Shown one piece after another: positions 43,931-55,322 of a DNA stretch of 64,000 bases (within the stretch, counting starts at the first letter, position 1; each line of letters begins with the position of its first letter). The position numbers and the translations under genes are program-made. This DNA is from Achatina immaculata (taxonomy: Eukaryota; Mollusca; Gastropoda; Stylommatophora; Achatinidae): the NCBI GenBank assembly GCA_009760885.1, contig CM019715.1, forward strand, positions 24,641,642 through 24,705,641, read 5' to 3'. Under the pieces are notes generated by a model that saw only the letters and a program-made list of their open reading frames with translations, was not told where the DNA came from and did no database searches.

Positions 43931-45130
43931 TCTTCTCTTCTACCACCAAGACCGAACCGTGATCCTACTGAATTTACGCCTATGGTTCTCGATAGGTCCT
44001 GTGTTTCCCCCGTGAGATCCCCGAGAGAACCACAAAAGGTTCAGAGTATCGCAGGGCTTGAGCCTGTATTCTTAGTGGGTCTCAGAAGCGGGATTGCGTG
44101 ACACCGTGGTTTTCGTTGCACCATTTTAATCTAGAGTTGGACTTTCTCACTGGAAAACCTCGACGTGTTTTGAGATACCCGTGTATCACCGCCGGGTGAG
44201 AGGTGGTTGCCCATCCAGTCCAGCAGTGGACTTTCTCACGGAAAACCTCAGCGTGATTAGGATACGCATACATCCCCGCCGGTCGAAAGGTGGTTGCCTA
44301 TCTAGACTGCCCTGGTTCAGTGTCTCCGACTTCAGCAGTTTGTGGTCGTGCCCGCTACTCTTTTGTCCAGGAGGACGAATCCTCGCCACTAGTAAGTTTC
44401 ACCCCTGGGGTTGAGCTGGTTTAGACATATTATCCCAGTATGGGCGTGTTTAGGACGTGACCGACCTCTAGAGTGGAGGTACCGTGACATGCGTAGCCAT
44501 CAAGTTTCACCTCTGGTGTAAGCCGATTTAGGCATATTTCACCAGTAAATAACGTCCGTATATCGGACGTGATCGACCTCTAGAGAGGAGATGTCTTGAC
44601 ATGCGTAGCCATGAAGTTTCACCCCTGGTGTAAGCTGGTTTAGGCATATTTCACCAGTGCAGGTGTATTTCGGACGTGGCTGGCCTCTAGAGCAGAGGTG
44701 CCGTGGTATAAGTAGCTCTCGCCGCGATACTACTGGACATACCAATTAAGCTTCACTTTATCCTTTCCATCACCTTTTCACATCGGCGCCACACAGCAAC
44801 CCTAATTGCTTTTCCGCATTTCCTTCCTTGGCCGGGAGGAGTTTCACTCCACGCGCGGCATCCGAAGAATCTCGCCAGCAGTGTCTTAACCCCTCGGTAA
44901 AGTCGGTTCAGGTAATTCGCCCAGTATGAGCGTACATGGGACGTGACCGACCTCCAGAGCAGAGGTGCCTTGATTTAAGCAGTCCTGACCTCTCGAGACT
45001 GCTGATTCTTTTACCTTTTCCACAGCGGCGCCGCACGGCAACCCCATTAGCACCTTTCTTCACTGGCCGGGAGGAGCCCCACTCTACCCACTGTAGCTGA
45101 AGAATCTCGCCAGCAACGGTCCCCCTATAA
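43931..45130. repeat. GC-richer block of nested tandem repeats with hairpin potential
   Basis: The block stands out from its AT-rich surroundings. It contains: two ~88 bp units opening GGACTTTCTCAC (44139 and 44228); three ~108 bp units opening AAGTTTCACC (44394, 44502, 44614), each with GGACGTGACCGACCTCTAGA-type cores; a fourth, more diverged unit at about 44890; and two copies of a segment with GGCGCCRCACRGCAACCC, GGCCGGGAGGAG and GAAGAATCTCGCCAGCA (44785-44882 and 45025-45116). The last three parts form two ~240-275 bp higher-order units (44614-44889 and 44890-45125). Short hairpins recur (CCTCT/AGAGG; AGTAG/CTACT or AGCAG/CTGCT). No long reading frame, TIR or tRNA motif is visible. A ~25 bp relic of the CACAGCAACCC segment recurs at 48593-48618. 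Function unknown. Confidence 0.75.
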
Positions 45131-45750
45131 ACAATTGAATCCCTCTGCTACTCACTGACCTGAGTAGCAGTGACCCCACATATTTATTTACACAAACTGC
45201 ACTTTACATTTCCTCAGTGCTCAAATTAATTAGGTTGGAAACAACGGGTTTTACCAACTTAACATATAGGAACAACAAAAAAAATATACAAGTCACAGCT
45301 GACGTGACTGAAATTAAAATTAGCAAGAAACTGACTGGATTAAAGCCCAGGACTTTAGTGGGACAAGGTAGCCACAAGAAGCAACGTATTATCACCTCGG
45401 TTAGGAAGCACCCCTAACATAACAATACGCTTTTGGTATTACTGGTTTGACGATATTTCAGTAGCTCGTCAAGTTCTATCCTTTGATTTGTTCATCTCAT
45501 ATTTTAATGTGTGATATGAGGTGTGATATTAAGATAATCTGCTAGGCACATCTTTGCCTTCATTATAAAGTACTGTCTTCTAATGGCCCAACTTTATTGC
45601 ACTCCATTCTAGTTTTTTTCAGCCTTTCACTTCTATTACATTTCTTACTAAGATGTTTATAGGTCCAAGAGGCTGGCAAAATGCATACAATACTGAAGGT
45701 TCATCTGCCGTGAAATTTGTTCTACTGTACAGTTATTAATATTTTAATAT
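45131..45750. other. Unassigned stretch
   Basis: A 66-codon plus-strand frame (45217-45417) has no family motif. Nothing else is recognised. Confidence 0.4.
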
Positions 45751-45941
45751 GCATGAAACTCTCTACCGTAGAGAGCGGAACAACAACACAACTCCTTCAG
45801 ATCATCAGAGGAAGTACCCCCCCCCCAGACAAGTATTTCGCTCCTATTAAACTCCTGACACTCTAAGGGGGGGGGGGGGTGGGCCCCTCTGGGTCATGAC
45901 TCCCAGAGGTCTTGTGAGTTGTTGCTTTTTTTCCGTTCCCG
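45751..45941 (-). mobile_element. LINE-C 3' end fragment
   Basis: A solo LINE-C tail with the palindrome CTCTCTACCGTAGAGAG (45759-45775), the GTTGTTGTT stretch and the C/G-rich part, cut off just before the B-box-like segment. G and C runs are expanded compared with other copies (45822-45831 and 45867-45879). No TSD was found. Confidence 0.85.
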
Positions 45942-48769
45942 GAAAGGATGTATGAAAGGATATAACTCATGGGATAAAGTTGACGCTCTGAGTGGCATTG
46001 GTTACTCCCTCTCGGAAACCCTTGCAAAGGTCACGTTTGATACAAATCAAGCAGACGATTTTTTTTTAAAAAGCATACCCGAAGAAGGAGTCTCCAGGAG
46101 CAGACGCGTAAGATAGAATACGAGGACTTACGGAGACAAGAAGCTCTAGAAGGTCTTAAGGAGACTAGGGCAACATCCAGCCGTACTTGTTCTAGGAGAC
46201 GGCAATTGTCACTAGCGACCATGATTAATCTGAAGTATGTAACAACCAAGAAGACTTTCCCGAGCGGAAACGGAATACTTGTTCATAAGCTTCACGGTAG
46301 ATATATTTCTAATAGAATAACAGTAAATAAGACTCTCCCTTTTAATTGTGCTTACCGCAGTTTACATACATAATTACCCAAGGACACTATTGTGTATCTT
46401 ATTTGTGAGATTTTGCTGTCTCATCATCCTTGATTAATTAGTTATCATCGAAAGTTTCCACTCAATGAAATTCTAGTGTTAACACTGAAGGCTGAATTTT
46501 ACAGGATTGTACAATGCCAATGAGAAGTTCTATATGTAACGTAAAGAACCTGGAAGAACCTGTGACATAGTGCCTTATTATTATTACTATTAACATTTTA
46601 TTATAGTTATGATTATTAGTGATAAATACGAAACGAAGGAAAATTTTATGTCAGGTGGCAGAGGTATATTACAACGATATTAGTAGTATTACGATAGAAT
46701 TAAGCAGAAACTTACAAATACTAGATACATGTCGCCAAAGAAAAGGCAGATTAAAGAGATACAGCCAGATTATAATAGTCCTGACACGACTAAACTGAAT
46801 GGTTAAATCAACAATATGGAGACAGACGGACGATCACTGTGTAAAGAGATATCCCTTACAGGTATCGCAAAAACCTGATACTTGATAAGAAAAATTTACC
46901 CACGCGAGAAAATTGAATAGACGGATTTGGGGCAACAGACTTACTAACAGATTAGGCATATTTGCTAATCTTAGGACTTAATTTGCGCACATGAATAGTC
47001 CAGTGGACCAATAAAATGACCACAGGGAGTGACCGACTCATCCCGAAGTCCAATCAGAATGTAGTCAACCAGCTGACCAATATAAACATCTAGAGGTGTG
47101 TCCTAATGGACAACTAATTTGCGATATATAAGCCAGGCATGCAGTTTTAAGAGGAGGGGAGAAAAAAGAAAGAAGGAGGAAGACAAAGAAGACAGAGAGA
47201 ACCGGGAATACAGAGATAGACAAAAATAAGAACAGAAAAATAGATAGGAGAGCAACGACATAAAGAACAGAGAGGCAAGTGGAACCAATAGAAACTCATG
47301 AGATCAGTTAGAACCAGAAATAGTTTAGGACAGACAGAAGATGTGTTTCAAGTTCGAAAAGTGATAATTAGTATTGCGTGAAGGAAAGCAGAAGATGTGA
47401 TATTTTTGAAACTGTGTAAAATGCTTTCGAAGGTGTCTTAATTTGATACTTATGAATTTCTTTTGGCGAACATTAAACGTGGACTATAATTTGATTCAAG
47501 AACGAACCACCCGAATTTTATAGTGATTTGTGTGTCAAGATTTCAGTCTGGTGGTGAACCATATAGTGCCACGCGTAGTGACATTCAGAAATGTCGAAAT
47601 GAACAAAAACAATACGTAGTAATGCATTCATAAATTAAAAAGTGACATGGATGAAGGTGATATCGTCTCAGTCACAACGTGTTAACAATGCTGTGTGAAA
47701 GTGCGTTAGGTTGCTAATCTTTAAACGGCAAGAGTGTGCTGTTAAACGTGATAATCCCCATCCCTCAAAGTCCAGCAATATTCACTGATTCAAGTGGCAG
47801 AATTCTAAAACAGTGTTAAATCAGAGAATACGTCAGTCATTAATATATTAAGCACAACTAGATATTGTTACAAACCCTCTGAAATAATGAATAATAATTT
47901 CAGCAGAACTGTCGCTAGCACTTCAGACCTTATTGCAATCAGAGATATGTCTGCCAGTTCATTCCTCTCTCTGCCCCAGGCATCATTCTTCTACAATATA
48001 AATTATGTATTTTCACAAGTAAGTTTATGTGGAGTGTTCGTCCCTAGGCAGTTATGACTTTAGAGTGTTTCCTGCCTCAGGGAAGTGTATGGTGACTAAA
48101 CAGGAGTGACTCTGGAGTGATCCCTTCCTTAGGCAGGAGTGACTCCAGAGTCAGTCCAGATCTGCGGAGAGCTCCGTACCTGTTAAAAAAGGATAAAAGG
48201 TAATCCTGCCATTCCTTAGAGGCACATAGGGATATGGTGTTAGTGCCATTATTTTTCGTAACAGTGGAATAATGCGGAAGGTCAAGAGATGCGGCTGAAG
48301 AGGATGAGTGTTGGAGTGGATGAGAAAGAGTACAACAGCATCGTCTCTTATATGTTCCTTAGTTTTGATAACGATTTGTTTGATTACTTTATTGTTTCAG
48401 TACAGGCACCACATGAGTGTTGCTCTGAAAGTTGTATATGTACTGCTGTATACATTCGTTTGTGCAAGTAGTGTTGTTGATAAACACGCCAGAGGTCTTG
48501 CTGATAATATGGTGTAATAAAACACCGGACAACGAACCAAAATGTTATTCTTTAGTGTCTTTTTTGTGGTAGAACGAAGGAGTGTGTCTTACATCGGAGC
48601 CACACAGCAACCCGATGTCAAACACTAGCAGCCACATCATATCATCATCATCCTCGCACCTCGCAACATAAATACACTTTCTCAACTGCATAAAGAAGGC
48701 ATTTGTGATGGTCATCTCAAAAGCCAGGAACCCCCCCCCCCCCCTCAACAAGGTGCAGTATACAAACTT
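45942..48769. other. Longest stretch without a recognised element
   Basis: About 2.8 kb of AT-rich sequence with no family motif. A plus-strand stretch at 46080-46230 in shifting frames reads RLERIEYEDLRRQEALEGLKETRA-like, a charged pattern that could be a coil in an old coding region, but it is broken and unplaced. A purine-rich tract lies at 47150-47240 and a C run near 48729-48745. Confidence 0.4.
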
Positions 48770-48930
48770 AAAGGCACAAAATTACACCAGTTTGACAGCT
48801 TCAAGTATTTAGGCACCTTGCTAACATCAAATGGAAGATGTGTCACCGAAGTAAAAACCAGAATTGCATAAGCCAAGTCCTCCTTTCAAAAGCTGAAATC
48901 TATACTCTGCAATAGCACATGACACCATAA
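48770..48930 (+). pseudogene. LINE-D fragment, copy 2
   Basis: The frame reads YKLKGTKLHQFDSFKYLGTLLTSNGRCVTEVKTRIA, a stop, then AKSSFQKLKSILCNS. This matches the LINE-D block at 3910-4060 (ELKQVDRFRYLGTLITADGKCHNEIKSTRAQAKSAF, then ILCNRS). It is an isolated ~160 bp internal piece without a recognisable 3' tail. Confidence 0.8.
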
Positions 48931-49227
48931 ATGAAGAGGTTGCACAAACATTAATTTGAAAAAAAAAAGAATAGATGTAAAATACTCACATAAATGACAG
49001 AAAAATAATCAGCGAAACTCACCGTGAAACACTCACTTCTGATTTTTTGCACACTAAAAACTTTCTGAAGCGTGAGATTCAAAATGCTTTAACATTGGCA
49101 GATGTTACTTTGCTGTAAATTTATTCATGAAAATTAAATTTAACTTTCTGTATACAGACTGAGAAAGTCAATTTTTTTTTACCTCAAACAGCAGGATAAA
49201 AAAAGGTAAGATTTCCGGTATACGGTG

Positions 49228-49435
49228 TTAGACCCGTATTTTCCATGACCTTCCGCACATGAAAGTGTGATGTGGTCAGTATTACGCCTGGGCGCATTTA
49301 CCTTCCAAGATTTCTCTGGTACCCATTTTTAGAGGCTGGGTTAACCTGGGGCCTTTTTCGGGGTTTACCAGAAACAAAATCCCACTACTGGGACTGAACC
49401 CGCTACCATCAAATTAAACCGAGCAGTAAACAGCA
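49228..49435 (-). mobile_element. Probable tRNA-derived SINE
   Basis: On the minus strand the sequence has GGTAGCGGGTTCAGTCCCAG, which contains a near-consensus B box (GGTTCRANYCC). A body follows with CCGAAAAAGGCCCCAGG, TTAACCCAGCCTCTAAAAATG, GGTACCAGAGAAATCTTGG and GCGCCCAGGCGTAATACTGA. An A box upstream is not clear, so the head may be truncated or diverged. No second copy exists in this window to prove repetition. The call rests on the B box and on general resemblance to invertebrate SINEs. Confidence 0.55.
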
Positions 49436-49450
49436 GGGTAGGTTAAGGAT

Positions 49451-49576
49451 TCATTCACTCATTCATTTGCATGTCCCTTGTGGAACTTTGCCTCCCAAAC
49501 AGCACTCCTATAGGCCTCTCGGTTCTGAGCAAGATGGCCTGCTGCTGATGCATCCATTTGCAGATCATCAACGATG
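49451..49576 (-). mobile_element. LINE-B 126 bp 3'-end insertion with 11 bp TSD
   Basis: The copy contains only the last ~105 bp of LINE-B plus a (GAAT)n tail. It is flanked by a perfect 11 bp direct repeat, AGGTTAAGGAT, at 49440-49450 and 49577-49587. It is one of the clearest extreme 5' truncations in the window. Confidence 0.95.
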
Positions 49577-50089
49577 AGGTTAAGGATAGGTTAAATAAAT
49601 TAAATCTTATTTTCCCAATACCCATTATAAGAAATCAGGACCTTTTAGTGATTCTTCTGCATGTGTGAATATTCCTGAGACCTGGTTGCAGATCGCAAAA
49701 CTAAATTTTTACAAGAAATCGCGGATGAAGAAAGTAAATTTTTATAACGATATGGCTATAAAAATCTATTCACCAACATGAGTAAGGTGTTTCCTAAATA
49801 AAAAAAAGATTTAGCATAGCCCACTTCTGCTGAAATATAATCAAGTAATTTTCCTGTGTATAAAGGACAATGTGCATTAATTGCTTCTTTATTGGATAAA
49901 TGTTAATGCTCATGTTAGTGGCCCAGACTTGAGTAAAGTAGAATTTTTCTCTAAAAATTTTCTGTATTGGTTTTCAGTGAATGTGTTACTTAACCAGTCA
50001 TCTGATTCGTTTCATTGCATTCGTTCTTAATTTGAAATACTTCACTTATTTCAGGATTATACTCATTTGGAGTTAGTCTCTAACAATTA

Positions 50090-50350
50090 ACAATCATTCG
50101 CTCATTCACCTTTCCGAACCAATGTGGGTCATTGCTACAGACAAGACTTGTCTCTATTCCTCTCTGTTCTTAGTATTCTCCTGCCAAGTGTTCCCTTCGA
50201 AGACTCGTAGGTCTTCTTCCAGGTTATCACGCCACCGTTGTCTCAGTCTGTCTCCGTTAGTCACTTCTGTGTAAGCTTTTTTTTTCGTCTGTCTATTCTT
50301 GTCCATCATCTCCAAGTGTCCGGGCCGACGGACATGTCCAGTGTTTAACA
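50090..50350 (-). pseudogene. LINE-K 3' fragment, copy 2
   Basis: The minus-strand frame reads VRRPGHLEMMDKNRQTKKKAYTEV, then RLRQRWRDNLEEDLRVFEGNTWQENTKNREE, a stop, and QVLSVAMTHIGSER. RQRWRDNLEEDLR followed by W-x(6-8)-R-x-W is the terminal pattern of APE-type LINEs, but the family differs from A, B and E. Confidence 0.65.
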
Positions 50351-50777
50351 AAAGATTTTCAAATTACGTATTCTAAATGTTCTTATTAAATTACCCATGT
50401 TCTGTTGTAGACTTCCCTGATGTGGCTTTAAGTGCTTGATCATAAACTAGAAGTTAGTTTTCTGATTCATTTCAATATCTCTTTCCTCAGGTTTGTATGC
50501 CTAAATCAGTTACTGATCAGACGTCAACTCATGCCTTAATATTGTAAGATTTCCCAGTTTGTGTCTATCTGCTCCACAGATTGTCTATTCTTGATCTACA
50601 TAAACTATGTGCACTCTGATGGTATTCAGTCCATGTATTAAAGTAAAGATGGCATGATACAAATTCTGGTTTTCCTAAATTCCAACTGAGTTCCTATTAC
50701 ATTTGGTTCAGGTATATTAGCCTTAGTCTTTTTTTAAAAGTATTTTACAAAACATATTTTCCAACATAACTCAGTCA

Positions 50778-53700
50778 TCAGTACCGCGTGGTACCCGGGA
50801 TCTGCAAAGAATAGGACCATTGTACCCTACCACGCATGATCGTAAAAGGCGACTAAGGAGGGTTCGGCATAGGGCCAGCAACCCTATCTGGTAAAAAAAA
50901 ACCACCAGACTGCTACAGAAACAGAAGCAAGGGAAACAAAAATGCAGGTGGAAGGAGAAATGCGTATCAGGAAACTGAGCTCATGAAGGTAGTGGATGAA
51001 AGCCAGCCACTGGAAGTCCCCAGCCCGACTGCAGACCTCCTGGAACCTAAATACAAGATGCAAATAGGCAGCTGGAATGTTAGAACACTTAACCAGACTG
51101 GAAAACTAGCACAAACCATCAAGGAAATGCACAGATACAAATTAGACATACTAGGAATACAAGAAGCAAGATGGACAGGTCAAGGCAGAAGGAAATTAAC
51201 AACATAGCACACAGAAGATACAATAATATGGTCAGGTAAAGACGGTTATCATGAAGGAGGAGTAGCATTAATTATAACAAAAGAAGCATCAAGAGCATTG
51301 CTGAAATGGACCCCTATAAATGAGAGATTATTATATGCACGATTCAACTCAAGATTCACGAAGCTGTCAATTATAGTTTGTTATGCACCAACAGAAGCAG
51401 CTGAAGAGAAATTAAAAGAAGATTTTTACAACAGCCTCCAAGCCACAGTAGAAACAATACCCAAGCATGATATGCTACTCATCTTGGGCAACTTCAATGC
51501 AAAGGTAGGTGAAGGAAATGAAGACGAATCATGGGAAGAGAAGGAATCGGAGAAATAAATGAAAATGGAGAAAGACTATGCAGTTTCTGTGAAGAAAACA
51601 TGATGACCATCGGAGGGACAGTTTTCCAACATAAAAACATCCTTAAAGTGACTTCTAGGTCCCCAGATAAAACCAAAGAAAACCAAATCGATCACATAAT
51701 AATAAACAGGCTAAAAGAACAAGTTTTAAGTAATTATGCACAAAAAGACACAGTGAAGGAATCATGCCGTCAAGATAAATGTCAATACTATGACAACTTA
51801 GCAGAAGCAGCAGAGAAAGCAGCATATACAAATGACATGAAAACCATATACAAAATCACAAAGTAGATGACAGATAACTTCAGCACAAGATGTGAGAGTG
51901 CAGTAAGGACAAATAAGGGACAACTGGTCAGTGGAGAAAAAATGAAAGTTAGAGGGAACACTTTAACATCCTACTCAACAGAACACAAGCAGCACAAACA
52001 ATAGACATACCTGAAGCAAAAACGGAACTAACATCAATACAGGACCAATAACAATAAGTGAAGTATAGGAAGCAATAAAGAAGCTAAAATTAGACAGGGC
52101 ACTAGGTGAAGATGAAGTGACTGGTGAGATGTTGAAAGCAGAAGAAACAGAAACACCAAAACAACTCTGCCGGATACTACAACAAATTTGGGATCTAGAA
52201 AAAGCTCCAGAGAAGTAGAAAACTGGCCTTATAGTAAAACTACCAAAGAAGGGTGACCTCAGAGATTGCAGGAACTGGAGAGGCATTACCATACTGCTAC
52301 TCACCAGTAAAGTATTTTGCAGAATAATCATCAACAGAATTGTACCAGCACTTGGGTAAAACTTCAGAAAGAGCAGGCAGGATTTAGGAAAGGAAGATCA
52401 TGCATAGACCACATATTTGTACTTAGACAAATATTAGAACAGGCAAATGAGTGGCATAGCACAATATATGCATTGTTTATAGATTTTGAGAAAGCCTTTG
52501 ACAATGTCAACAAAGATGCACTGTGGGAAATCCTAAGATGGCATGGCCTCCCCTATAAGATAGTGAATGTAATCAAAGCCATATATGAGGGTTTTCAGTG
52601 CAAAGTGATCTGTGGAGAACAGACCTCCAGCAGCTTTAGGGTACATACAGGAGTGAAGCAGGGATGTGTACTATCACCAACATTATTTATCTTGGCAGTA
52701 GACTGGTTAATGAAGGAGGCAACATCAGACAAACGCAGAGGATTACAATGGACCCTTGACACGGTGCTGGAGGACCTTGACTTTGTAGATGACATTTGTC
52801 TACTATCAAGCAGCCACAAAGATATGCAAGATAAAATAAACGAGCTAACTCAGAATGCAAACAACATAGGACTAAATATCACCGTAGGAAAGACAAAGTT
52901 ATCAAGCAAAATGTGAACAGAAATGTACTCAGAGTAGATAGCAAGTTAGTAGAGGCGACCAACGAATTTGTATATCTTGTCAGTAGAGTAGTAGAAAATG
53001 GAGACACCACAGAGGAATCAACAGCAGACTTACTAGAGCAAATTAGGCTTTTGCAATGATGCAGACTATATGAAAATTTTTAAAAAAACTAAGCATGAAT
53101 ACGAAAATCAGGATATTGAAGAGTAATGTTATAAGTGTATTACTCTATGGAGGTTAATACTGGAAAATCACCAAAAGCATAGAAAACAAGTTGAATTCTT
53201 TCAAAACTAAATGTTTACGAAGAATTAGAAAAATATTTTGGCCAAAATACCATAAAAAATAACATCTTGTTGGCAGAAATGCACATGAAGCCATTCATTA
53301 ATTCATTCATTTGCATGTCCCTTGCGGAACTTTGCCTCCCAAACAGCACTCCTGTAGGCCTCTCGGTTGTGAGCAAGATGGCCTGCTGCTGATGCATCCA
53401 TTTGCAGATCCTCAACGTTGTCTTGCAGACAACTTCGTCTTGGTCTTCCTCTCTTTCTTTTTCCCATTATGTACCCTTCCAAGACGGTCTTCTCTAGATT
53501 ATCATGACGTTTAATGTGTCCAAAATATTTACGTTTTCTCTCCCTAATCCCCTTTACTAGCCAGCTTTCTTCAATATAAGTTCTTGTAGTATAGAAATAT
53601 TTGTTTTTTTTTTGTTTCCATGATATTTGAAGAATTTTTCTGTAGCATTTACATTCAAAAGCATCTATGTGTTTCTCAGCTGTTTTGTTAAGTGTCCAGG

Positions 53701-54584
53701 TCTCACAGGCATATGTTGCGATGGGAAAGATGCATGCCCTTAAAAATCTTACTTTTGTGGTTCTGTCTGTTCCTCTTCACAGATTCTTTTGTTGTTTTAC
53801 TTTCTGAAGAGCGATAGATGTCCTCCTTTTAATTTCCCTCATTGTATCTCCATTATTAGTTAGTATGATCCAAAATATTCACAACTCTCTACTTCTTCCA
53901 GTTTTTACTCATTGATACATATTTCAGCTGCCTTGTTTATTTTGTCAGTTGTCATCACTTTAGTTTTCTTTGCATTAATATAGAGGTTTTGCTCTTCGCT
54001 GTTCTTACGGACTGACATAATTAGTTTTTCCATTCCTTTTTGTGTTGTGGACAGTAATACGGTGTCATCAGCATATCTAATCTCTTTTATTTCATAACCT
54101 CCAATTGTTATGGCATCGTAATATTCTTTGTCTACATCTTCTCTAGCATTCCTCATTATATTTTCAGTATACAAGTTAAATAATTAATGCGTCAGTATGC
54201 ACCCAGTATGCACCCCTTACGTCAAACAAATTGTTGTTTCACCATTTATTCTTACTGGTGCTTGTTGGTTCAGATACAGCAGTGATGTTAATTCAGATGA
54301 AGCCACTGATAGCAATTATGGAGGAAAGACGCTGGCGATGGTTGGGACATTTGCTCCCAATGACTTACAACTCACTACCAAAAATAGCACTAAGACGGAC
54401 ACCACAGAAGAACAGAAGTAAGGGTAGACCAAAAGAGACATGGGGAAGAACAGCAGAGAGGATGTTGAGCAATAGAGGGCTCACCTGGGCAAGAGCAGAA
54501 AAAAAAGGCAAAGGACAGGCATTTGTGGAATACCCTTGCGGAAGCCCCATGTGCCCTGTGCACTTAAGGTTCAGAGAGGGAGAG
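50778..54584 (+). mobile_element. LINE-A copy 3, near full-length, 10 bp TSD, carrying a nested LINE-B
   Basis: The element is flanked by AACTCAGTCA at 50768-50777 and 54585-54594. It begins with the 5' UTR shared with copy 1 and ends with an impure (AG)n tail (54571-54584). The coding region is broken: an endonuclease piece (50983-51207, GSWNVRTLN, GIQEARW), a second piece (51298-51558, with LGNFNAKVG replacing LGDFN), a deletion from the IDHIIINR block to RLKEQVLSNYAQ (about 51712, losing the GSDH box), and RT pieces (52317-52916) with FIDFEKAFDNVN, GVKQGCVLSPTLF and LDFVDD replacing FADD. LINE-B (minus) interrupts it at about 53292-54287. It is older than copies 1 and 2, judged by its damage. 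Confidence 0.93.
53292..54287 (-). mobile_element. LINE-B nested in LINE-A copy 3
   Basis: A 5'-truncated LINE-B on minus with a (GAAT)n tail (53297-53311). It carries NAREDVDKEYYDAITIGGYEIKEIRYADDTVLLSTTQKGMEKLIMSVRKN (54174-54020, intact YADD), KTKVMTTDK and the C-terminal region. The host LINE-A sequence ATGAAGCC(A) occurs on both sides (about 53285-53293 and 54297-54305), a TSD of 8-9 bp, possibly 12 bp with one mismatch. Host coding resumes with PLIAIMEERRWRWLGH. Confidence 0.88.
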
Positions 54585-54659
54585 AACTCAGTCACGAAAT
54601 ACCTTGATTGTTTGCTATCTTTTATACAGCCTTCTTTCTATCGAATGGCGGTCACTGTA

Positions 54660-55313
54660 ACAGTCAGTTGCATGTCTCTTCTGGAACTTTGCCTCCCTAA
54701 CAGAAGCTCTCCTCCTACAACTCTCGGTTGTAAGCAAGATGCCACACTGCTTATGCGTCTACTCGCAGATTATCAACGATGTCTTGCAGCCATCTTCACC
54801 TCTCTTTCTCTTTTCCCACTATGCACCCTTCTAAGACTGTCTTCTCTAAATTATCATGACGTTTAATATGTCCAAAATATTTAAGTTTTCTCTGTTAATC
54901 TTCCTTACTAGCCAACCATCTTCTATATTAAGAGTTCTTGTAGTATGGATATATTTGTTCTTTTTTGTGTCCACGATATTTGAATGACTCTTCTGTAGCA
55001 TATACATTCAAAGGCATGTATTTGTATCTCAGCTGTTTTGTTAGTGTCCAAGTCTCACAGGCATATGTTGCGATGGAAAAGATGCATTCCCTTAAAAATC
55101 TTATTTTTTTGTAGTTCTGTTTGTTCCTCTCTACAGCTTCTTTAGTTGTTTTTTTTTAATGTAAGAGCGATAGATGTCCTCCTTTTAATTTCCCTAATTA
55201 TATCTCCATTGCTAGTTAGCAATGATCCAAGATATTCAAAACTCTCCACCTCTTCCAATTTTTCCTCATTGATGTATATTTTAACTGCCTTGTTTTGTCA
55301 GTTGTCATCAGTT
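54660..55313 (-). mobile_element. LINE-B 5'-truncated copy with 9 bp TSD
   Basis: A (GACT)n-type tail at its 3' end (54660-54667) and LINE-B sequence up to the KLIAVKIYINEEKLEEVE-coding block. It is flanked by GTCACTGTA at 54651-54659 and 55314-55322. It lies only ~65 bp beyond the end of LINE-A copy 3. Frameshifts and stops are frequent. Confidence 0.92.
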
Positions 55314-55322
55314 GTCACTGTA

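Noticed and set aside
43931..45130. Ribosomal DNA or hammerhead ribozyme array
   Set aside because: No recognisable rRNA core sequence, and no CTGATGA plus GAAA hammerhead core in the units I checked.
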